Shown here: positions 57,360-64,000 of the stretch, one piece after another
How the letters are laid out: each line of letters opens with the position of its first letter
How positions within the stretch are numbered: position 1 is the first letter of the stretch
Source: Erinaceus europaeus
Lineage: Eukaryota > Chordata > Mammalia > Eulipotyphla > Erinaceidae
DNA: 64,000 nucleotides
Direction of reading: 5' to 3'
NCBI RefSeq assembly: GCF_950295315.1
Contig: NC_080165.1
Span: forward strand, 6,698,417-6,762,416
The notes under the pieces: generated by a model
The model's input: the letters and a program-made list of their open reading frames with translations, nothing else
Told to the model about the DNA's origin: nothing
The model's database searches: none
Program-made: the position numbers and the translations under genes

Positions 57360-60149
57360 CATGGGGCTGTGCTTCTAAATAAATCAAAGGACTTAGAATT
57401 CATGAGGGTGGGGAAAGGAAGTCAACAGAGAGGAACCCTGTCTGATGAGGGAGAGTGGCCCAGTCTAAGTCAGGAAAACACAAAAAAGGGAAAGGCAGTA
57501 GGATTACCTGTTCGTAATACAGATATCAGGAATTGCAAATAAAAGAAGTAAGTGGCTTTAGAAGCTTTTAGCTTGGGGAAAAAGAGACTGGATACTTGCA
57601 AAATTGCTTCCTATTTGAAAGCAGATACAAGTATATTCTTCCCAACTAAAATATAGGGAAATAAACTAAAATTGTATTGCTAGAAGACTGACAATAGCCC
57701 CTTTTTGCTTTCAAAATGTGGGCTAGAATCCTTGAAGAATTCTCTGCATGCAAGCCAGCTTTGGACTATTGATAGTTTGCACTGGCAGTTTTGCTTAAAA
57801 AATAGAATGACAGGAAACGAATAACTGGATGGAAAGCTTTAGCAGAACTTAACAAGATTTTTAAAGCAGATGCAGTTGTAAGACAACAGGTTCAAGTATA
57901 TTCTTATCAGTTAAGCCATGGAGAAATCAATGACTATTTCACACTTGAAGTGTTTTTGGAAACAACCGAAGAATCGTGACTTTCTACTAAAGGAAAAAAA
58001 AATCTATTTATTTTTATTTAACAGTGAAATCTATCTTTTCTTTGCAAGATAGATGTTGTTCACAAGAAACAAAGAAAAAAATGGCAAAAGAAAAAAAATT
58101 AAATAGCTGCTTTGTCCATTGTTTCCCCACTTTAGCCAGTGTCCTTATGTCAATGAGACTATAAAATGCAGATATAAGAATGCTGATTCTTTTTCTCTCT
58201 ACACTGAGTTAATGTAATTTGTTTTTGGCATTGTTGCTTCTTCAGATGAGACTTGTGATATCTGCCAGTATGTTAAAAATGCAGTATCGTTGCTATTTTC
58301 CTGACCTCAGCATTCTGAAGTAGTTTTCAGTTCTTATTTACCTTACACTGTGTCCCCAGTAGTTGGATGCATTTTGACTGTCTCAGTTTTTAAGGTGAAG
58401 AAATTTGGACAAGATGCATTTTTATCACTTAGTCACAATCCATAATCCCTTGGTGATTTTGTTAATTCTATTGTTTAATGTATGCATCTGTTTATGTATG
58501 GATTAGTAAGAGCAGAGAAGGAGAGAACCTGAGCCTTACTCTGGTACACATGATGCCAGGGATCAAAGACAGGATTTTATGCCTAAGAATCCAAAGCTTA
58601 ACGCACTGTACCATTTCCCAAGATGATAATTCTTTTTTTTTAATTTCACATTTTTTTCCCATGAAAGCTGGAGTCTTTGAGTTTATCCTCCTGCTTTCTT
58701 TGTACTCAATAGAATTTAGTGTGTCTGAATTTGAAATTAGTTGTAATGAGTGAAATTTTCATAAAAACTCAGAGTTTGTTTTGCAATTCTAAAAAGACTG
58801 TAGACAGATTCTGTTCTAAAGAATGTTCCTGCCACAGGAGGTGGTGGTGGGGGGGGTTTGGACACTTGTACCTCTTGCTGAGAGGGAAGCTCTTGCTTCT
58901 TCAATTGGAATGTTTGTAGTTTTGAATGCTAGAAACAGTAATATTTAATTATTCTCCTAGTTTCATTTGACTTTCCTCTTTCATGTAGGACTGACTCTTT
59001 AAAATTTCACTTTCTCTAGGAGTTAAAAATGGTGATGCTCTCACTGACCTTAGCAGTTAAATGAGCTGTCCCGGTCTGTGCCCTTGCTTCATCTACTGAG
59101 AGCTATAAGCTCCTGTTCTTTTATGGTTTTTCTTTCAACAATGAAAGAAAACCTGGCTTTCAAGAAATGCACATTTGAAATGTAAGATAATGTCTGCATT
59201 AATGAATGATTCCTTTAATTTCACATTCATGTTTGTCAATAGTAGTTGCTATGTGAAAGATCGAATTTAATCGGATTCTATTTATTATCGTGTGTGTGTG
59301 TGTGTGTTTAAACCAAACCCTTACACTAGAACTGTAAAATAGAGAAAATTACTTACTCTCATCAGGTGGAAAATTACATTTCACATCTATTCTTGGGGGG
59401 TAGTGGTGAGAAAATGGGCTTATTTTATTTTTCTTGCTCTGTCCCAACTCTAAAATTACAGTCTGCTAATCTGAAATTAATACCCAAATGCATTTCATTC
59501 ATTAAATAAATTTATGCTTTTAGATGATAACTACTGGTAGCAGTTTTCCCCCTCAACTTGTAAAGACTAATGAGGAGTTGACATGTGCTATTTCTGTGCA
59601 TGTCTATAGATAACAGTATTTGAGTATTCTCAGGAGCTCAAAGTTAATTTCAGAAGCTGCCGTGAGTATTTTGGACTGAGTGTGTGTTATTCATCTGTGG
59701 AGGAGAGAGGTGACAGAGTTTTGTTGGTTAATTGATTTTACTTTATTTGTGCTTGTTTTGTTTTATTTAGTTAAAGAATGTATAATGTGGAGTGAGAATA
59801 GTATTTCTATGATGTCTCAGTACCCCCAAGCAAGAGTTCATATTAAAACCCAGTAATACTCAGCTAAAACATTGCGTGTCGTGAAAGAAACCAGTGACGA
59901 AAGGCCATTAGATTTTGTAATCTGATTTAGAAGGAAGTCCAGCACAGATAAACATATAGAAACACTAAGTAGAATAGAATTTCCCAGTAGCTGCCGGTAG
60001 GGAATGGGAGAAGAGAGGGGGCTTGCATTGCTAGGGTACAGGTTTCTGTTTCCTGTTTTTTAATATGTTGTCAGAATAAAGCCCAGTGCTTTCCCACAAG
60101 TGTGTTGCTGATTAGCTGGGTCCCAGACCCAATTTTTTTTCCACCCATT

Positions 60150-60302
60150 TTAGACTTTCAAAGGTCACAGACTCCAGGATGTTTCTAGCTCTACCCACTT
60201 CTGTGGCTAGGTGGAATGGGATATGGCTGTCTGGTGGTGAGGTGGGAATTGTATGAATTATACCCTTCTGATCCCACCATCTTGTCAATCATTATTAAAT
60301 CA
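60150..60302 (+). mobile_element. LINE-B 3' end abutting the jockey-type LINE
   Basis: GTGGGAATTGTATGAATTAT, CCCTTCTGATCCCACCATC and TTGTCAATCATTATTAAATC match the last part of LINE-B in sense orientation. Confidence 0.65.
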
Positions 60303-61216
60303 CTTCTTCTTCTAGCGTTTGCCCTTCTTCCGTAGCCAGCCAACAGCGTCAGGTTGAGCCTGATGTCAAGTTTCGAGACCTCCTATGAATCTGGAGAGGT
60401 GGCAGTCGTTGACTATGTGGGTCATAGTCTGTCTGGAGCCGCAGGGGCAGTTCGGGTCGTCTCTGGCTCCCCAGTGATGGAACATAGCGGCGCACCGGCC
60501 ATGGCCTGTTCGATAGTGATTGAGGAGGGCCCAATCATAACATGCTAGGTCAAAGCTGGGTTGATGCTTGCAGGGGTCTGTGATGAGGTGTTTGTTCTTT
60601 ACCTCAGCTGACTGCCAGCTCTGTTTCCAAGAGTCTGGAACAGAGAAGTTCAGTGTAGGCGTAGGGGACCAGATTGGGTGACGAGACGTCAAGCGTTGGA
60701 CAGGGTGGGCGAAGATATCCGCGTATATTGGCAGGTCCGGTCGAGCGTAGACGTGGGAAATGAACTTAGATGATGCCGCATCCCGACGAATATCTGGCGG
60801 GGCGATGTTGCTAAGAACTGGCAGCCATGGAACCGGGGTGGAACGATGGTTCCAGAAATGATTCTCATGGAGGAATATAATTTGGAATCGACCAAGTGGA
60901 CATGGGGGCTACGGAACCATCCTGGGGCACAGTATTCTGCAGTGGAATAGCATAATGCCAGAGATGATGATCCTAGTGTGGAAGCGCTCGCGCCCCATGA
61001 GGAGCTGGCCAGTCTTGCAATGATGTGATTCCTCGCGCCCACCTTTGCTGCAGTTTTTATGAGATGTTTGTGAAATGACAGGGTGCGATCGAGAGTAACG
61101 CCAAGATAGACTGGCTGGGCTTCATGCCGGATTCTCGTACCGCCAAGCTGCACATTAAGCTCACACGAGGCCGAGGCATGGTGTAGATGGAAAACAGATG
61201 ATACCGTTTTTGCAGT
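60303..61216 (-). mobile_element. Jockey-type non-LTR retrotransposon, 3' part of the polymerase ORF, decayed
   Basis: About 910 bp on the minus strand. Minus-strand peptides begin KTVSSVFHLHHASASCELNV, pass PVYLGVTLDRTLSFHKHL, VGARNHIIARLASSSWGAS, LALCYSTAEYCAPGWFRS and RIISG (the region after the reverse transcriptase palm, ending in its thumb), then GHGRC, HHWGARDDPNCPCGSRQ and HIVNDC (a C-terminal Cys/His motif), to GGLET and a stop followed by AAGAAGAAG. One frameshift near 60690 and a TGA at 60366-60368 break the frame. The family is known to me from arthropods, cnidarians and other invertebrates, not from mammals. The 5' side ends in a TAA/TTA microsatellite at 61217-61245. It is CpG-rich compared with its surroundings. 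Confidence 0.88.
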
Positions 61217-61283
61217 AATAATAATAATAATAATAATAGTAATAAATAATAAAAAAGTTGAAACATAAGAAAAGGATAAAACT

Positions 61284-61540
61284 CCAGGAGTGGCGAAGCA
61301 GTGCTGCAGGCCCATCTCTCTCTCTCCCCCCACCTCCTACCACCCCCACCTCTCTCTTTTTCTTTCCCTCTCGCTCTTTGTCTCTCTCCTTCTCTTCCCC
61401 TCTCTGTGCCCTTCTCTTTCCATTTCTTGTTGTATCTTTCCTAGAAGGAAAAAAATAATAGATATGACCACCAGGAGCAGTGGATTGATCATGCACACTG
61501 AGTCCCAGCACTAACCCCAGGGGCAATTAAAAAAAATACA
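61284..61540 (+). repeat. SINE-A/B-like copy, long-form end, 5' truncated
   Basis: CAGGAGTGGCGAAGCAGTGC, an expanded CT-rich body, CACCAGGAGCAGTGGATTG and CCCAGGGGCAATTAAAAAAA. Confidence 0.7.
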
Positions 61541-61599
61541 ACAGTAAATCTCTAAATCTTGACTTGGGATTTAGTTGCCTTTTCCCTTCTTTCCTTTTC

Positions 61600-62105
61600 T
61601 TTTTTGTTATTTATTTATAAAATAAAATATATCAACAAGACCACAGGATATTGGGGGTACAATTCCACACAGTTCCCACCACCAGATCTCCATATCCCAC
61701 CCCCTCCCCTGACAGCTTTCCTATTCTTTATCCCTCTGGGAGTATGGACCCAGGGTCATTGTGGGATGCAGAAGGTGGAAGGTCTGGCTTCTGTCACTGC
61801 TTCCCCGCTGAACGTGGGCGTTGGCAGGTGGATCCACACTCCCAGCCTGTCTCTCTTTTTCCCTAGTGGGGCAGGGCTCTGGGGAGGTGAGGTTCCAGGA
61901 CACATTGGTGAGATCACCTGCCTAGGGAAGTCAGGTTGGTGTCATGGTAGCATCTGCATTAAGAAATAAAACAGAAAAAATTATTTAATAGTCAGGAACC
62001 TAAAGGAAAGAATATAGCAGATGAGTTTTGGGGTCTCCATTTTGGAAAAAAAAACTAGTAGGTCTATTTTAGGTCTATTCCAAGGGTCCCATGACTTTAC
62101 TAATT
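61600..62105 (-). mobile_element. LINE-B 3' end, long copy
   Basis: TTATTTATTTATAAAATAAAA tail side, CCCTGACAGCTTTCCTATTC, CACATTGGTGAGATCACCTG, TTTTGGGGTCTCCATTTTGG and CCATGACTTTACTAATTTTTG; co-linear with the copies at 25845 and 46885. Confidence 0.82.
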
Positions 62106-62188
62106 TTTGCCTGAGCATGACAGCTAACATGCAGTTGAACCAAAAGCATTGTCTAGGGAGATGGTATCAGAGTTGAAAACAGGACTAG

Positions 62189-62455
62189 GGGTTAAGCACA
62201 TGTGGCGCAAAGCTCAAGGACCGGCATAAGGCCTAAGGATCCCAGTTCGAGCCCCCGGCTCCTCACCTGCAGGAGTAAAGCAGGTCTGCAGGTGTCTGTC
62301 TTTCTCTCCCCCTCTCTGTCTTCCCCTCCTCTCTCCATTTCTCTCTGTCCTATCCTACAATGACGACATCAACAACAACAATAATAACTACAACAATAAA
62401 ACAACAAGGGCAACAGAAAAGGGAATGAATAAATAAATAAATAAATATAAAAAAA
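62189..62455 (+). repeat. SINE-A, short form, 5' truncated
   Basis: Starts at GGTTAAGCACATGTGGCGC; ends AATAAATAAATAAATATAAAAAA. GAAAACAGGACTAG (62175-62188) and GAAAACAGGGCTAG (62456-62469) flank it. Confidence 0.9.
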
Positions 62456-63353
62456 GAAAACAGGGCTAGAAAGCTGGATCAGGGCAGAGAGTAGCTCCCA
62501 GATATGGGAAATGTATGTAAGTATCATTTTACAGTGTGTGGTTTTTTTTTGTTGTTGTTGTTTGTTTGTTTTTTAGGTTGTTCTGTTTGCTTGCTGTTTT
62601 GGGTCACTGCAAACTATTTAGTTATTTATTTATTGTTCACTTTTGCTTTAAAGTGTATATTTCCCCCTAACCTATGGGTGTACGTGTTCTGTCTCATGGG
62701 CCCTGGTCTATATCTAGGTTCTGTGGCTTTGCTTGGAGGTGCACCACCTGGCATGGTATTAAGGAGTCCTGTGAGCTAGGCCTGGGCTCACTAGAGTGCT
62801 GTTGGTGAAGAGCTGACATTCCACGCCTGGGGTCTCTGGACACAGTCCGGAGTGAATCATGGTGGGGTGGCACTGGTCACACTGATCGGGTTCAGCTCAG
62901 CAGATGCTGTATCAATGGTCTGGATCGAGTGGGGTGTGCAGAAGGACATCACGCCCTGGAGTTTCCAGGACTGGGGAAAAATATGGGTTTTATAGAGAAT
63001 GAGGAGATTTCTCGCTGTCTTGGAGTTTAAGAAGACAATAGATAGTTATTATTGTAACCAAGTTATTAGAGAATTTGGGTGACTTTGAAAATCCTCTGGT
63101 TAGGATTTGCTGTCTCATTTAAGACCTTACCATGATTTATGCTATTTAATGCTATTTACATACAGCTGTCTCTTACCTACTGACACAAGCAGTTGCTTCT
63201 GGTCTCCTTGGTCTAAGACTATAGATGATTTAATATTTTCATTAAACAATCATTGTTAGAAATGTATTAAAAATATTTGAACCCACTGTTAAAATCAAGT
63301 AGGTTACAGATTTGAAAACTTAAGTGCTTAGATTGAAGGAATCTTTACTGGAA

Positions 63354-63385
63354 TGCTTAACCCACTGCGCTCCTGCCCAGCCCCC
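63354..63385 (-). repeat. SINE-A head fragment
   Basis: TGCTTAACCCACTGCGCTCC then TGCCCAGCCCCC, the reverse of the SINE-A head only. Confidence 0.7.
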
Positions 63386-63669
63386 GAGTTTCTGGTTTTG
63401 AACAGCTGTTATGAGTCCTGAGCATACCTGCCAGGAACTAATTGCTGCCTGTTAGGAGAAATTAAAAGAATAAATAAACTAAATGTTGGATATATTGAAT
63501 TATAAGTCCTTACTGCCATGCACTTTTCTGAGATTACATCATGTTCTAAAAGTACATGGAGTTACTAGAACCATGGTCATTTAATTTTATCAATTTGTGT
63601 ACATTTTTAATTAATTGTGATTTTCTCTTATCTGAATGAGTGCATTGTTATTTTTTTTTCACCTCACAG

Positions 63670-63806
63670 ACAACATCTGGGGAAGATGTTCGAGACTTCA
63701 CAAAAGTGTTAAAGAATAAGTTTAGATCAAAGAAGTACTTTGCCAAACACCCTCGGCTTGGCTACCTTCCTGTCCAGACAGTTCTTGAAGGCGACAACTT
63801 AGAGAC
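63670..63806 (+). CDS. UTRN: Utrophin exon, equivalent of dystrophin exon 70
   Basis: A 137-bp exon, acceptor TTTTTTTTTCACCTCACAG and donor GTAAGTTT. It reads [20 protein letters not shown], then [20 protein letters not shown] and GDNLE, ending two bases into Thr. It lies just after the ZZ finger and leads towards the syntrophin/dystrobrevin-binding C-terminus encoded beyond the window. [13 protein letters not shown] is the utrophin version of dystrophin RTKRYFAKHPRMG. Confidence 0.97.
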
Positions 63807-64000
63807 GTAAGTTTCATTTTCCTATTAAAATCGACCTCTTCTTTCATATTGCCTTATCTTGTTTTAGTGGAATAAGAGATTGCTTAATCCCAAAAAGCAT
63901 TTGTATTTTGGCAAGTCATTTTTTTAAGAGTCAGACTAAACTTGAAATCGATTTGCACAGCATGGCATTTTGCTAATAGCTTTTGACAACATCACAGCTA
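63807..64000 (+). other. UTRN: Start of the next utrophin intron
   Basis: Begins with the donor GTAAGTTT; plain AT-rich sequence to the end of the window. Confidence 0.85.

Larger units (their letters stand above)
52234..63669 (+). other. UTRN: Utrophin intron (11.4 kb)
   Basis: GTAAGT...CAG intron with an AT tract, several LINE-B and SINE copies and the two jockey-type LINE copies (57213-57359 and 60303-61216). 55870-57200, 57370-60140 and 62470-63350 show no gene and no repeat that I recognise, apart from short CA, C and T runs. Confidence 0.9.
2747..63806 (+). other. UTRN: Utrophin gene segment (nine internal exons)
   Basis: The span from the first to the last coding exon visible, with 1060 coding bases in nine exons. 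Utrophin is the autosomal paralogue of dystrophin; it links F-actin to the beta-dystroglycan complex at the sarcolemma, neuromuscular junction and epithelial membranes. All nine exon lengths equal those I recall for dystrophin exons 62-70, and the phases chain without a stop. Utrophin rather than dystrophin is shown by AIKIRRLQ (dystrophin AMKLRRLQ), [10 protein letters not shown] and [11 protein letters not shown]. The gene continues beyond both ends of the window, so no promoter, start codon, stop codon or poly(A) site is expected here. Human UTRN exon numbers are not assigned; exons are named by dystrophin equivalents. Confidence 0.97.

Overview
This is a stretch of mammalian chromosome carrying part of one gene, utrophin (UTRN), on the plus strand. 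Nine coding exons lie between 2747 and 63806. Their lengths (61, 62, 75, 202, 86, 158, 167, 112 and 137 bp) are those I recall for dystrophin exons 62-70, and all are flanked by AG/GT splice sites with compatible phases. The peptide is utrophin rather than dystrophin (for example [18 protein letters not shown] and [11 protein letters not shown]). Together the exons encode the WW domain, the two EF-hand-like regions, the ZZ zinc finger and the start of the segment after it, which is the dystroglycan-binding core that tethers cortical actin to the membrane. The 5' part of the gene and the 3' coiled-coil exons lie outside the window.

Everything else (about 98%) is intron, densely filled with repeats. 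The species is not stated. The very abundant tRNA-derived SINEs and the general look suggest a eulipotyphlan, most likely a hedgehog (Erinaceidae); this is inference from remembered repeat types. Working names used here: SINE-A has a head like GGGAGTCGGGCGGTAGC and a B box GGTTCGAGCC; its short form ends in CAACAA/AATAAATA tracts and its long form has an extra 3' module that starts with GCCTCCAGG, ends with CCTGGAGGC and is followed by poly(A). SINE-B has a head like GGCCGGGTGGTGGCGCACC and a tail TCTATCCAATAAATAAA. SINE-C is a short family (GGAGGTGGCACAG...GATGTCTGGTTCTTTCTCTC). SINE-D covers older, diverged tRNA-like copies. L1 is present only as 3' pieces. 'LINE-B' is a separate non-coding 3'-end family of at least about 500 bp.

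Layout: 1-2746 upstream intron; 2808-18909 a 16-kb intron with a nested U6/SINE/LINE cluster, a tRNA-half insertion, an inverted duplication and a solo LTR; 18972-20449 a short intron; 20525-32610 a SINE-rich 12-kb intron with a second LTR; 32813-41169 with L1 pieces and a palindromic SINE just before the next exon; 41256-46630 with a dispersed duplication; 46789-49444 with a SINE just upstream of an acceptor; 49612-52121; and 52234-63669, an 11-kb intron holding two copies of a jockey-type LINE that is unexpected in a mammal. No other protein-coding gene, CRISPR array or functional RNA gene was found.

The most notable items are the two 3' copies of the invertebrate-like (jockey/Daphne-type) non-LTR retrotransposon at 57.2 and 60.3-61.2 kb, and an insertion at 6.6 kb matching the 5' exon of tRNA-Ile(UAU), flanked by a target-site duplication.
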